This document shows, piece after piece, positions 17,524-27,107 of a DNA stretch of 62,384 nucleotides (the first letter of the stretch is position 1; every line of letters begins with the position of its first letter). The DNA lies in NCBI GenBank assembly GCA_947066815.1, contig CAMSZT010000019.1, positions 1 through 62,384 of the forward strand, given 5' to 3'. A program made the position numbers and the translations under genes. The notes beneath the pieces were generated by a model. It made no database searches, was not told where the DNA came from, and worked only from the letters and a program-made list of their open reading frames with translations. The DNA is from an uncultured Lachnotalea sp. (GTDB lineage: Bacteria > Bacillota > Clostridia > Lachnospirales > Lachnospiraceae).

Positions 17524-18549
17524 TTAATGCAGGCGGTTTCCATACATGTTCTCAAAATAACTGCTGTATTCCCCGCTCAGGATATGTTTCCACCAGTCCT
17601 GGTTGTCCAGATACCACTGAATGGTCATGGCAATGCCGGTGTCAAAGGTGTACTGCGGCTCCCAGCCAAGCTCCGTCTCGATCTTCGTCGGGTCGATGGC
17701 ATAGCGCCTGTCGTGGCCCGGACGGTCCGTCACGTACCGGATCAGGCTCTCCGGCTTGTCCAGGGCCTTCAGGATCGTCTTCACCACCTCCAGGTTGGTC
17801 CGCTCGTTGTGGCCGCCGATGTTGTAGACCTCCCCGACCCTTCCCTTCCGGATGATCAGGTCGATGGCGGCGCAGTGGTCCGAGACATGGAGCCAGTCAC
17901 GGACATTCTCCCCCTTCCCGTAGACGGGAAGGCTCTCGTCGGCCAGGGCCCGGCTGATCATAAGCGGGATCAGCTTCTCCGGGAAATGGTAGGGGCCGTA
18001 GTTGTTGGAGCAGCGGGAGACCGTCACCGGCGTCCCGAAAGTCCGGTAATAGGCCAGCACCAAAAGGTCGGCCCCCGCCTTGCTGGCCGAATAAGGACTC
18101 GACGTATGAAGGGGCGTCTCCTCCGTGAAAAACAGGTCCGGCCGGTCCAGGGGCAGATCCCCGTAAACCTCGTCGGTGGACACCTGATGATAACGCTTCA
18201 CGCCAAACTGCCTGGAGGCGTCCAGGAGCGTCTGCGTCCCCAGCACATTGGTCTGCACGAACAGTCCCGGGTTGGTGATCGAGCGGTCCACGTGGCTCTC
18301 CGCCGCAAAATTGACCACCACGTCAAACTGCTCCTTCTCAAACAGATCCATGATAAAGGGCCGGTCCGCGATGTCGCCCTTTACAAACTTATAATTGGGC
18401 TTATCCTCCACCGGCTTCAAGGTCTCCAGGTTCCCCGCATAGGTGAGCAGGTCCAGATTGACGATCACGTCCTCCGGATACTTGTTCACCATGTAATGCA
18501 CAAAATTTCCGCCGATGAACCCGGCGCCGCCCGTCACTAAAATCTTCAT
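17524..18549 (-). CDS. rfbB: dTDP-glucose 4,6-dehydratase
   Basis: RfbB (RmlB) oxidises and dehydrates dTDP-glucose to the 4-keto-6-deoxy sugar. The 341-residue extended SDR has the NAD-binding GGAGFIGGNFVHY at the N terminus, STDEVYGDL near residue 125 and the catalytic YSASK near residue 156. Length is standard. The start has CGAGGAA upstream and lies 15 bases after rfbA, consistent with one transcript from the promoter upstream of rfbA. Confidence 0.95.
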   Translation of the reverse strand: MKILVTGGAGFIGGNFVHYMVNKYPEDVIVNLDLLTYAGNLETLKPVEDKPNYKFVKGDIADRPFIMDLFEKEQFDVVVNFAAESHVDRSITNPGLFVQTNVLGTQTLLDASRQFGVKRYHQVSTDEVYGDLPLDRPDLFFTEETPLHTSSPYSASKAGADLLVLAYYRTFGTPVTVSRCSNNYGPYHFPEKLIPLMISRALADESLPVYGKGENVRDWLHVSDHCAAIDLIIRKGRVGEVYNIGGHNERTNLEVVKTILKALDKPESLIRYVTDRPGHDRRYAIDPTKIETELGWEPQYTFDTGIAMTIQWYLDNQDWWKHILSGEYSSYFENMYGNRLH

Positions 18550-18564
18550 CTCACATTCCTCGCT

Positions 18565-19455
18565 TTAGTCAAACTTCTTATCTATATATTTTCCGTCCAT
18601 GACGTCTTTTAAATACGCGCCATACTGATTTTTTTTGAGAACCTCATAGGTCTCCATCAGCTCTTCCCTGCTGATCCAGCCCCTGAGATAGGCGATCTCC
18701 TCCAGGCAGGCGATCTTCCGGTGCTGGTGGGTCTCCACGGTCTTGACAAAATTGGTGGCGTCCACCAGAGACTCATGGGTCCCCGTGTCCAGCCAGGTAA
18801 AGCCCTGCCCGAGAAGGGTCACCTCCAGCTCGCCGTTCTCCAGGTAGATCTTGTTGAGGTCCGTGATCTCCAGCTCGCCGCGGGCGGAGGGCTTCAGGTT
18901 CTTCGCATACTCCACCACCCGGTTGTCATAAAAATACAGGCCGGTCACGCAGTAATTGGATTTGGGATGGGCGGGCTTTTCCTCCAGGGAGATGGCCTTC
19001 CCCTCCTCGTCAAACTCCACGATGCCGAACCGCTCCGGGTCGTCCACGTAATACCCGAAGACCGTGGCGCCGGTCTCCTTGGCCGCCGCCGCCCGAAGCC
19101 TCCTGGTCAGGCCGTTGCCGTGGAAAATGTTGTCCCCCAGCACCATGGCGACGGAGTCCGTCCCGATAAATCCCTCCCCGATGATAAATGCCTGGGCCAG
19201 CCCGTCGGGGCTCGGCTGCACCGCATAGGAGAGCTCGATGCCGAACTGATGGCCGTCCCCCAGAAGGGATTCGAACCGGGGCGTGTCCTCCGGCGTGGAG
19301 ATGATCAAGATCTCCCGGATGCCCGCATTCATCAGGACGGACAGCGGATAATAGATCATCGGCTTGTCATAGATCGGCAGAAGCTGTTTCGACGTCACCT
19401 TGGTAAGCGGATACAGGCGCGTGCCGCTTCCCCCGGCAAGAATAATACCCTTCAT
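18565..19455 (-). CDS. rfbA: Glucose-1-phosphate thymidylyltransferase
   Basis: RfbA (RmlA) couples glucose 1-phosphate and dTTP to dTDP-glucose, the entry to the dTDP-rhamnose pathway. The 296-residue nucleotidyltransferase begins [18 protein letters not shown], the classical nucleotide loop, and has [19 protein letters not shown] near residue 165. The ATG at 19455 has AAGGAGGT upstream; an extended start at 19482 is unlikely. It is first in the rfbA-rfbB-rfbD-glmM-vanZ-like operon. The products feed a rhamnose-containing wall polysaccharide, but no glycosyltransferases lie in this window. Confidence 0.95.
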   Translation of the reverse strand: MKGIILAGGSGTRLYPLTKVTSKQLLPIYDKPMIYYPLSVLMNAGIREILIISTPEDTPRFESLLGDGHQFGIELSYAVQPSPDGLAQAFIIGEGFIGTDSVAMVLGDNIFHGNGLTRRLRAAAAKETGATVFGYYVDDPERFGIVEFDEEGKAISLEEKPAHPKSNYCVTGLYFYDNRVVEYAKNLKPSARGELEITDLNKIYLENGELEVTLLGQGFTWLDTGTHESLVDATNFVKTVETHQHRKIACLEEIAYLRGWISREELMETYEVLKKNQYGAYLKDVMDGKYIDKKFD

Positions 19456-19559
19456 GGAGTACCTCCTTAAATTCATATGCATTCATTTTGATCGGCCAGT
19501 GTCAGGATCGGCGAAAGGCCATGAAAAACTAGGGCTTTCCCCCAAGCCCATTTATACGT

Positions 19560-19588
19560 AATATAGCATACCTTCCCCTCTTTTGCAA
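19560..19588 (-). promoter_or_regulatory. Promoter of the rfb operon
   Basis: The minus strand reads TTGCAA, 17 bases, TATATT, about 105 bases before the rfbA start. Confidence 0.6.
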
Positions 19589-19597
19589 CGGCGAAAC

Positions 19598-19626
19598 GCC
19601 AAAAGACGCCCTTTTCGGAGCGTCTT
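19598..19626 (-). terminator. Terminator after the second sugar ABC operon
   Basis: Stem AAGACGCTC/GGGCGTCTT with a six-base loop and a short TTTT tail on the minus strand, about 40 bases after the stop at 19665 and just ahead of the rfb promoter. Confidence 0.6.
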
Positions 19627-19664
19627 CTGAATTTTCGTTATGCTTTTGGGATCCAGATCTATCT

Positions 19665-20705
19665 CTATTGCATCATTCCGTTTGCCTCATGCATGGCAAT
19701 GATTTCATCTACATTTTCCGATGTGATCACAGTTCCATCCAATGCAAACTTTCTGGACGAGGTATCCTTACCACTCATCATCTCCACCAATGCCTCCGCC
19801 GTTACCTTCCCCATATCGTCTGCATTCTGGAGCACGGTGGCCGTCATGGTCCCCGCCTTCACTGCATTGCATCCGTTGGCAAGTCCGTCAATCCCAAAGA
19901 ACTGGATCTTCTGTGTATCAAAACCGGCAGCGCCGCAAACCTCGATGCAGCCGCAGACCATATCGTCACACAGAGAGTACACAAAATCACTGTACATCTG
20001 GGTCCAGTCTTCCATAATGGCCATCGCGCCTTCCTTCGACCAGTCCTTGCTGTTTTTCGTGTCCAGGATCTCGATATCATCCCGTCCTGCGTCCTTCATG
20101 GCGTCCATCCAGCCATTATAACGGTCTTCGGAACCGGTATTTCCGGCCGTCGCTTTCAGGATCAGTCCCTTCGCATTCTGCGGGATCATCCCGGCCGCCG
20201 CCGTACCGATGCAATACCCCAGGGTGTAGTTATCCAGTCCTACATAGCAGGAAACTCCGTCGTCCCCGGCCGTATTATTGACCAAAACCGTGTAGACACC
20301 GGCCTCGGCGGCTTCCTTTAACAAGGCATCCGTATCCTGCTCATGGTCCGGCTTATCGATGACCAGCCCATTATATCCGCCGCTGACCGCCATCTCGATC
20401 AAGGAAGGGACATTCGCCGAATCTGATTTCAGATCAATGATCGAGGCCTCCACACCAAGTTCCTCCAAAGATTTCTGGCAAGTATTCGACAGCCAGGAAT
20501 AAAAAGAACCCGACATATTGGAACTTCCGATCAGCACCCGGTAAGCACCGTTCTCGCCGTCACCGGCCGCCGGATCTGCAGTGGTCTCCGAACCTTCGCT
20601 TCCCTGAACCCCTGCGCTCTCGGTACCTGCCGTCTCCTTTCCTCCGCAGGCAGCCATACCTACAGCCATAACTGCCGTCAACAAGAATGCCATCCATTTT
20701 TTCAT
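19665..20705 (-). CDS. Sugar ABC transporter substrate-binding lipoprotein
   Basis: This is a 346-residue RbsB-like receptor. The signal peptide ends in the lipobox VGMAAC with lipidated cysteine 20, followed by a Gly/Glu/Ser/Thr linker to about residue 50, then the periplasmic-binding type 4 fold (start YRVLIGSSNMSGSFYSWL). GGAGG precedes the ATG. It is the last gene of a minus-strand operon that begins with the rhamnosidase at 25156. By context the ligand may be rhamnose or a rhamnoside, but this is an inference. It is clearly divergent from the receptor at 862, so the two systems are not recent duplicates. Confidence 0.92.
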   Translation of the reverse strand: MKKWMAFLLTAVMAVGMAACGGKETAGTESAGVQGSEGSETTADPAAGDGENGAYRVLIGSSNMSGSFYSWLSNTCQKSLEELGVEASIIDLKSDSANVPSLIEMAVSGGYNGLVIDKPDHEQDTDALLKEAAEAGVYTVLVNNTAGDDGVSCYVGLDNYTLGYCIGTAAAGMIPQNAKGLILKATAGNTGSEDRYNGWMDAMKDAGRDDIEILDTKNSKDWSKEGAMAIMEDWTQMYSDFVYSLCDDMVCGCIEVCGAAGFDTQKIQFFGIDGLANGCNAVKAGTMTATVLQNADDMGKVTAEALVEMMSGKDTSSRKFALDGTVITSENVDEIIAMHEANGMMQ

Positions 20706-20794
20706 GTTTGTTATCCTCCATATTTTTGTTTATATAATCGAACTTCGGTTCCGTGGCCACATTTCCCCCTCGTTCGGTCATACCATGATAAGTG

Positions 20795-21763
20795 TTATTT
20801 CCTTTTGATCCTCTTATTTTTTCCTGTCAGGTCGATGGTCAGGGCAAACAGGATGATCACGCCCTTTGTAACCATTTGTACATAAGAGTCCAGGCCGACC
20901 AGATTTAAGAGATTCGTCAAAAATCCCATGATCGCCGCGCCCACCATGCATCCCATCACCGTGCCGATCCCGCCTGTAAAGCTTGTCCCTCCGATGATCG
21001 CCGCCGCAATAGCGTCGCCGTGATAATTCATTGCCGTATCCGGGATCGCGGAATTGACTCTCGCGATCTGTAAAACTGCCGCCACGCCGGTCAGCATGCC
21101 TGCCATAATGAATGTTTTTATGATCGTCAGATCCACGTGGATGCCGGAAGCATTTGCCGCCGCCTGATTTCCGCCGATCGCGAAAATATCCCTGCCTAAG
21201 GTGGTCCGGTTCATGATCACCCAGCACACCAGTGCCATACCGAACAAAATATAGACAGGCAGCGGGATTGCCCCCAAATACATCGTGGAGACCACACTGT
21301 AATCACCAATTTCGTATTTCGCCTGTCCTCCCGTATAGATATAACATAGACCCCGGGCAATATAGTCCATGGCCATGGTTGCAATAAAGGCCGGCAGCTT
21401 TACCTTTGCCACCATAAAACCGCTGAAAGTCAGGCATAAAACACTGACAAAAACTGCGACCAGGACCGCCGCAAAGAGGGAACCGCTGGATAAATACGCA
21501 GAAACCGACAGCATACCGCTAAAGGCAATGACCGCTCCCAATGACAGGTCGATCTGCCCGGCAATGATCAAAACCATTTCTGCCAGCGCCAAAACTCCCG
21601 TAACCGCGATCTGTCGAAATACGTTGGTCACATTTTTCACCGTTAAGAAATAAGGATTTGAGACCGCCCCGATCACGATCAGACAGAGAAATACCAGATA
21701 GATGCCGTATTTTCGAAATACCACATCCATTTTCTTTTTCATTTCAGCCTTTGCTATGCCCAT
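20795..21763 (-). CDS. Sugar ABC transporter permease (RbsC-like)
   Basis: This 322-residue BPD_transp_2-family permease has about nine hydrophobic helices and the cytoplasmic loop GGNQAAANASGIHVDL expected to dock on the ATPase. I chose the ATG at 21763 because GGGAGGTG lies six bases upstream; a GTG at 21772 lies inside that site. The start overlaps the ATPase gene by about 20 bases, so translation is coupled. The C terminus is rich in Lys/Arg, as expected on the cytoplasmic side. It partners the receptor at 19665 and ATPase at 21744. Confidence 0.92.
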   Translation of the reverse strand: MGIAKAEMKKKMDVVFRKYGIYLVFLCLIVIGAVSNPYFLTVKNVTNVFRQIAVTGVLALAEMVLIIAGQIDLSLGAVIAFSGMLSVSAYLSSGSLFAAVLVAVFVSVLCLTFSGFMVAKVKLPAFIATMAMDYIARGLCYIYTGGQAKYEIGDYSVVSTMYLGAIPLPVYILFGMALVCWVIMNRTTLGRDIFAIGGNQAAANASGIHVDLTIIKTFIMAGMLTGVAAVLQIARVNSAIPDTAMNYHGDAIAAAIIGGTSFTGGIGTVMGCMVGAAIMGFLTNLLNLVGLDSYVQMVTKGVIILFALTIDLTGKNKRIKRK

Positions 21764-23264
21764 GTCGTACACCTCCCGCCGCCATGCGAATGATTTCTTC
21801 CTGTGTCATATGTTTTTTATCCAGCTCGCCCACGATCCTGCCGTTATGCATGACATACGCACGGTCACACATTCCGATAAACTCCGGAAGCTCCGAGGAG
21901 ATCATAATGATCCCTATCCCGTTTTCGGCAAGTTCTATCATCAACTTATAGATTTCATGTTTCGCTCCCACATCAATTCCACGGGTGGGTTCATCCAGGA
22001 TCAGCACCTTTGCATCTGTCATCAGACACTTGCTGAGCACCACCTTCTGCTGGTTCCCGCCGGACAATGTCATTGCTGCTGCCTCCAGGCCGGAAGCCTT
22101 TATCTTCATTTTCTGAAAATATCGTTCTGTCAGCCTCTTCTCTTTTTTCAGATTCAGGAATGTATACCGGGACACCTTTCTCAGACTGGACAAAGAAATA
22201 TTTTCTTTCAGATTCCGGCATAAGATCAGCCCCAGCCTTCTCCGGTCCTCGGTGGCCATGGCGATCCCGTTCCGAATGGCATCCGACACCCTCCGTATCT
22301 TCACAGGCTTTCCGGCGATCCGAATGGTACCCTCTTCAAACCGGTCAATCCCGAAAATAGCCCTTACGGTTTCTGACCTTCCGGCTCCCATCAGACCGCC
22401 CAGCCCAACGATCTCCCCCGCCCTCACATAAAATGAAATATCATGCAGCCGGCCATATTCGCTGGTCAGGCCTTCCACCTCCAGGATCTTGTCCCCGGCA
22501 GCAGTCTCTTTCTCCGGATAAACATCGGAGATTTCCCGGCCGACCATCAGCTTTACCAGACCGTCATTGGTAAATTCCTCAGCCGGGGCTGTACTGATGT
22601 GCTTTCCGTCCCGCATAACCGTGATATAATCCGCGATCCGAAAGATCTCGTCCATCTTATGGGAAATATACAAAATCGTGATCCCTCTCTTTTTCAACAT
22701 CTCAATTTTTTCGAATAAGCGTTCCACCTCTTTAGAAGTCAGAGCCGAAGTCGGTTCATCCATGATCAAAACATCTATATGATTACCCCGAATGCATTTT
22801 GTGATCTCTAACAGCTGGATATCGGATACGTTTAACTGTCTCAATGTGAGCTTCGGATCATAGTCCAGCCCCTCCTCTTCCAGGATCTCCTTCGCCTTTT
22901 GACTGACACCCTTCCAGTCAATAAAGCATCCCCGTTTCGGCTCCCTGCAAAGCATCAGATACCGCTCTACCGTCATATCCGGAATATAACTGAGTTCCTG
23001 ATAGATCATGGCGATCCCCTGCTTTTCCGCTTCCCTGGCAGACGAAAATCTCATCTCCTTCCCATCTACATAAAATTTTCCCCTGGAAGGAACGTTCGTC
23101 CCGTTTAACACTTTCATCAGTGTGGATTTTCCTGCTCCATTCTCTCCCATCATAATATGGACCGTTCCTTTTTTTACCCCAAAGGTCACGTCATCCAATG
23201 CAAGAACTCCCGGAAATTCCATTGAGATCGAATCGAACCAAATCTTGTCATCCTGTACTGCCAA
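21744..23264 (-). CDS. Sugar ABC transporter ATP-binding protein (RbsA-like)
   Basis: The 506-residue protein has two ABC domains. Domain one has Walker A GENGAGKST near residue 41 and the degenerate signature LNVSDIQ. Domain two has the signature LSGGNQQK and LILDEPTRGIDVGAK. The only credible start is a TTG at 23264 with GGAGG about nine bases before it; weak starts like this lower yield. It follows the rhamnosidase by 35 bases in the same operon and overlaps the permease gene. The degenerate first signature with a canonical second site is usual for this transporter class. Confidence 0.92.
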   Translation of the reverse strand: MAVQDDKIWFDSISMEFPGVLALDDVTFGVKKGTVHIMMGENGAGKSTLMKVLNGTNVPSRGKFYVDGKEMRFSSAREAEKQGIAMIYQELSYIPDMTVERYLMLCREPKRGCFIDWKGVSQKAKEILEEEGLDYDPKLTLRQLNVSDIQLLEITKCIRGNHIDVLIMDEPTSALTSKEVERLFEKIEMLKKRGITILYISHKMDEIFRIADYITVMRDGKHISTAPAEEFTNDGLVKLMVGREISDVYPEKETAAGDKILEVEGLTSEYGRLHDISFYVRAGEIVGLGGLMGAGRSETVRAIFGIDRFEEGTIRIAGKPVKIRRVSDAIRNGIAMATEDRRRLGLILCRNLKENISLSSLRKVSRYTFLNLKKEKRLTERYFQKMKIKASGLEAAAMTLSGGNQQKVVLSKCLMTDAKVLILDEPTRGIDVGAKHEIYKLMIELAENGIGIIMISSELPEFIGMCDRAYVMHNGRIVGELDKKHMTQEEIIRMAAGGVRHGHSKG

Positions 23265-23299
23265 AGCCCTCAGCCTCCTTTCCCCGCTTTATCTTTTCT

Positions 23300-25156
23300 T
23301 TAACAACAAACAAATTCATAGCTTCCGGAATCCGTATCCACAAGTACCTGGCGCTCATCTGCCGCTCTCAGTCTGCACCCCTCTCCATCCTCCTTCTTTC
23401 CGTTCTGATACAGCGTTACTCCGTTGACCAGGATTTTTGACACCGTGAGCCCTAATTCTTCCAACGGGATCCGTATCTCTCCCGTGCTCCCAAAGGGGAT
23501 CTCCACCTTCATGGAAAAGCTTCCATCTTCCCCTTTCTTCCACCACGACGATACTCTCCCCGCCATGGTATCCACCTTTGCCCCTGCCTGCCGCAATTTC
23601 GTCGGGATCACGGGGTGGATCAGGACCTTCTTAAATCCAGGCTTCGATCCGTCCGGTCTTATGCCTGCGAAATGTTTGTAAAAACACACACCCACCGCCC
23701 CATACATCGGATGGTTATAGGAGGCCATCCGGCTCATTACGCATTCTTCCGTAACCTTCTCCCAGCGCTCCCATATGGTTGTCGCTCCGTTCTCGATCAT
23801 GTATCCCCAGCTTGGATAGGTTGTCTGTGTCAGCAGCTCATACGCCACATCCTGATACCCGTTTTCAAGAAGCACCTCCACGATATATCTGGAACAGAGA
23901 TTCCCGGTGGTCAGATGGGTATCATTGATCTCCACAACATCCCGTACCAGGTTTTTCAGGACCGCTTCCCGGTCTTCCTCCGGCACCAGTCCCATATACA
24001 GGGCGATCGTATTGCCTGCCTGACTATTGTTGCAGATATACTTTCCTTCCCTGTTATAATATGTCTGAAGGAACGCTTCCCTGATGCGCTCCGCCTCGTC
24101 CTGATAAAACGCCGCATCCTCCTTTTCCCCAAGAACCAGGGCCATCTTAGAAAGCAGGCAGCAGTCGTAATAAAAGTATGCCGTCGCCATCATACGCGGC
24201 GGAGTCACCACAGATACCGCCCCTCCTCCAATACTGTCCATATCCGTATCCTTCACCGGAGAGGCCCAATCCCCCATAGTCGACCATCGCATGATATAAC
24301 CGGTGGAATTCCGCTTCAGATAGGCCGCCAGTTTTTTATTGGCCTCATAGCATGCTTTCATGACATCCGTATCTTTATAATGGAGATACAGGTTCCAGGG
24401 AAGCAGGAACGTGATCGCTCCAACCGGATCCGCCGGCCTGCAGCCAAATACCCGAAATGGCGCCGTATCCGTGATCGCCCCTGTCCGTTCCCCCTGCGTA
24501 TCCCTCACATCCTGAAGCCATTTTGTATAAAGCTGAGCCAGCCGGAAGCTATAAAGAGCGCCCTCATTCCGCACAGTCATGTCATTGATCCAGCCCAGCC
24601 GTTCGTCTCTTTGCGGGCAGTCTGTCGGAATACTGTGCAGATTACTCTGCTCCGTCCAGTTAATATTCCGATCCAAACGGTTGATCAGGGAATTGCTGCA
24701 GGAAAATTCTCCAATTTCCTCCACAGCCGACCGAACGACACAGCCGGTGATCGTATCTGCTTCCGGCTCGCAGGGCAGCCCGAATACCTGCACATAACGA
24801 TATCCGTGATAGGTAAAACCAGGCTCATAAACCTCTTCGCCTTCCCCTTTCAAAATATAGGTGTCTGTGGCACGCATCCCCCTCAAAGAAATCTGATTTA
24901 CCGTATGGTCGTCATGAAGCAGTTCTGCGTGGACCATCCGGATCTTGGTCCCCCCTGGCCCTTTCACCTTAAGCCGGCTCCATCCGGCATAATTTTGTCC
25001 CATATCAAAAGTATAGCTCCCGTCTCCGATCTTATAGATCTTTTCCGGTTTCCTGTGGGCCACCACCTTGATCGGTTCCAAAATCTGTGCCCGGACTGCT
25101 CCCTCCTCCGGTTCAAACTCTACTGCCTGATACCAGGGTATAATTATAATTTTCAT
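23300..25156 (-). CDS. Alpha-L-rhamnosidase (GH78), N-terminally truncated
   Basis: GH78 enzymes release L-rhamnose from glycosides. The frame keeps the rhamnosidase concanavalin-like domain (residues about 20-125, with YTFDMGQNYAGW), the (alpha/alpha)6 catalytic domain with CPQRDERLGWINDM near residue 183 and GATTIWERWE near 460, and the C-terminal beta domain. Full-length relatives are usually 850-1000 residues and carry an N-terminal beta domain of about 200-300 residues that is missing here. The apparent start MKIIII is only 15 bases from the divergent LacI start, has no ribosome site and reads through the LacI promoter region. The gene therefore looks like a 5'-truncated remnant, perhaps unexpressed or started internally. 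It heads the ABC operon below it. Confidence 0.8.
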   Translation of the reverse strand: MKIIIIPWYQAVEFEPEEGAVRAQILEPIKVVAHRKPEKIYKIGDGSYTFDMGQNYAGWSRLKVKGPGGTKIRMVHAELLHDDHTVNQISLRGMRATDTYILKGEGEEVYEPGFTYHGYRYVQVFGLPCEPEADTITGCVVRSAVEEIGEFSCSNSLINRLDRNINWTEQSNLHSIPTDCPQRDERLGWINDMTVRNEGALYSFRLAQLYTKWLQDVRDTQGERTGAITDTAPFRVFGCRPADPVGAITFLLPWNLYLHYKDTDVMKACYEANKKLAAYLKRNSTGYIMRWSTMGDWASPVKDTDMDSIGGGAVSVVTPPRMMATAYFYYDCCLLSKMALVLGEKEDAAFYQDEAERIREAFLQTYYNREGKYICNNSQAGNTIALYMGLVPEEDREAVLKNLVRDVVEINDTHLTTGNLCSRYIVEVLLENGYQDVAYELLTQTTYPSWGYMIENGATTIWERWEKVTEECVMSRMASYNHPMYGAVGVCFYKHFAGIRPDGSKPGFKKVLIHPVIPTKLRQAGAKVDTMAGRVSSWWKKGEDGSFSMKVEIPFGSTGEIRIPLEELGLTVSKILVNGVTLYQNGKKEDGEGCRLRAADERQVLVDTDSGSYEFVCC

Positions 25157-25171
25157 TTGGAGGTATTTCTT

Positions 25172-26182
25172 ATGTCGATCACATTAAAAGATATTGCAAA
25201 AAAAACCGGGTTTTCTACCGCCACCCTCTCTCTGGTACTAAATAATAAACCCGCAAGTATACCGGAAGCCACCCGCAAACTCATTTTAGACACGGCCAAC
25301 TCTCTCGGATATATCCCTAAAAAAAAGAGTGCAAATATCGCACTCTTAGTCCCGGATCTCCGCAATCCGTTTTTTTCCGATCTGGCCAGTGAGATCCTGA
25401 TCAACACCAAAAAACATCAGTTTAATCTGATCATCTCCAGTTCCAACGGAAATCCAGAAAATGATCTTCAGGATCTTCTCTCTTTCTTAAACGCCGGAGC
25501 TTCAGGCATCATCGCCTTCTTCTCCACCGGCCGCAGCCAGGATGCGCGCCTTCGGCAAGTCATCCGGCAGATCACAGAGATCCATCATATCCCCCTGGTC
25601 CTTATGGATCGCAATCAGCCAGAATATAACTGCGATGCTGTCTGTGTCAATCAATTTGCTTCCGGATATCTTGCAACGGAACATCTGCTTCGCATGGGAC
25701 ACACCCGTATCGGATGTATCGCCGGCCCCGATTACAGCGATGCAGGCCAGCAGCGCCTGGAGGGATATCGTTCTGCCCTGGAAGAAGCCGGCATTGCCTA
25801 TGACCCGGAACTTGTTTTCTACAGTAATTTCAGCTTCGAAGCCGGATATCAGAACCTGGATCCTCTTTTAAAAAAACAGGTAAGCGCTGTTTTTGCCCAG
25901 TCTGATTTTATCGCCTTAGGAATCTACCGCCGCGCTCAGGAACTGCGTATCTCCATTCCACATGAATTATCTGTGATCGGCCTTGATAATATCCTGTACA
26001 CCACTTTAGTCGTTCCGCCCCTGACCAGCGTCGCACAGGATATCCCGCTCACCGGCCGTCTGGCCGTAGAGGCTCTGATCTCCCGTATCAACGGATCTGC
26101 AGAGCCGAACCGAAACATTCAAATCTTACAGCCCGAACTGGTGCTGCGGGAAAGTGTCTGTAAATACCGCCCCAAACATTGA
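25172..26182 (+). CDS. LacI-family transcriptional regulator
   Basis: The 336-residue regulator has the N-terminal LacI helix-turn-helix (LKDIAKKTGFSTATLSLVLN, residues 4-23) with the hinge helix near 45-55, then a periplasmic-binding-like effector domain (from IALLVPDLRNPFFSDL). ATG at 25172 has GGAGG eight bases upstream. It is divergent from the rhamnosidase and sugar ABC genes, the standard layout for a local repressor. TATAAT boxes at 25139-25144 and 25145-25150 can serve its promoter, but their -35 boxes are poor and lie inside the rhamnosidase frame. The effector is likely a sugar, perhaps rhamnose. Confidence 0.92.
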   Translation: MSITLKDIAKKTGFSTATLSLVLNNKPASIPEATRKLILDTANSLGYIPKKKSANIALLVPDLRNPFFSDLASEILINTKKHQFNLIISSSNGNPENDLQDLLSFLNAGASGIIAFFSTGRSQDARLRQVIRQITEIHHIPLVLMDRNQPEYNCDAVCVNQFASGYLATEHLLRMGHTRIGCIAGPDYSDAGQQRLEGYRSALEEAGIAYDPELVFYSNFSFEAGYQNLDPLLKKQVSAVFAQSDFIALGIYRRAQELRISIPHELSVIGLDNILYTTLVVPPLTSVAQDIPLTGRLAVEALISRINGSAEPNRNIQILQPELVLRESVCKYRPKH

Positions 26183-26205
26183 CTTTCCCGCCTCCGGCCT
26201 ATCCT

Positions 26206-27102
26206 TTACCCGGTCAAAAGCTTCATCAAAATATTTCCGTGGTAGAGGGCCCTTAAGAAGCCGTTGGCGTCGATCTGGGCCAGGACCTTCACGCCGAATT
26301 CCGTCGCGGAAAAAGGGACCAGCAGAAGGAGCAGGATCTCCAGCACCAGAAAACCCTTAAAAATCCCCAGGATCGCCCCGGCGAAGTGATTGATACCGTG
26401 AATGACCGGCAGGCGGTCCACCACGTTAAAGGCCATGAACAGAATGTGGAGGGCGAAGAACACGATCATAAAGGTAAGGAGATAGCCGATGATGTTCAGG
26501 CACACATTCCCCACGAAGCTTCCGATATAGTCCGTGAAACGGTCGACGCCAAACTGCTCGTAAACGGCGCTGTTGTTGTTCTCCGCAAGGGTGTCCTTAA
26601 GGCTCTGCGGCAGCGGGAGCATGTCGATGACCCTCGCCTGTTCGGCGGCAGAGAGCCCTGTATCCACCTGTTCTTTCACCTGTTCCCTCACCTGCTCCCC
26701 GCCAAGAAGCTCCGCGGGGACCGTCGTCCCCGCCGGGATCTTGGTGCCCGCCGGGATCGTCGTCCCGTCGGGAAGGGTGAGATCCACGGGCAGGCTCACG
26801 TCCTGCTCCAGGGTGACGCTGCCGCCCTCCTCCCGGACCGCGCCGCCGCCCAGCCGGTCTGCCACCGCCGACTCAAGCTGCACCTCGATGGCCGAGCCCA
26901 CCTTGCCCGCGATCCACTCGTCAAGCCCGGTGTTCCGCTTAAGGATCCCGGTCACAAACGGGTTTAATGCCGAAACCACGATCCCGGCCACGAGGAGCGC
27001 CGCCAGAGAGAGGCTGCTCTTCAAAAAGCCCCTGGCCGCCCCCGCCACGATGTTCACGATGATGATGCCGATCGCACAAATAAAAACAAAATTGATCCCC
27101 AT
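26206..27102 (-). CDS. CvpA-family membrane protein
   Basis: The 298-residue protein has the CvpA/colicin V production topology: two N-terminal helices (about 4-22 and 30-48, including the family RGFLKSSLSLAALL segment), a large extracytoplasmic insert (about 60-195) and two or more C-terminal helices. The insert is rich in Pro, Thr and Glu with PDGTTIPAGTKIPAGTTVPA repeats, longer than in enterobacterial CvpA (about 160 residues). Clostridial CvpA-like proteins lack a firm role; links to envelope stress and purine-operon context come from other bacteria. It starts five bases after the HAD gene in the same direction. Confidence 0.82.
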   Translation of the reverse strand: MGINFVFICAIGIIIVNIVAGAARGFLKSSLSLAALLVAGIVVSALNPFVTGILKRNTGLDEWIAGKVGSAIEVQLESAVADRLGGGAVREEGGSVTLEQDVSLPVDLTLPDGTTIPAGTKIPAGTTVPAELLGGEQVREQVKEQVDTGLSAAEQARVIDMLPLPQSLKDTLAENNNSAVYEQFGVDRFTDYIGSFVGNVCLNIIGYLLTFMIVFFALHILFMAFNVVDRLPVIHGINHFAGAILGIFKGFLVLEILLLLLVPFSATEFGVKVLAQIDANGFLRALYHGNILMKLLTG

Positions 27103-27107
27103 GATGT

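Noticed and set aside
23615-25171. Long plus-strand open frame running into the LacI gene
   Set aside because: It is antisense to the rhamnosidase, has no ribosome site, and only the part from the ATG at 25172 matches a known protein family.
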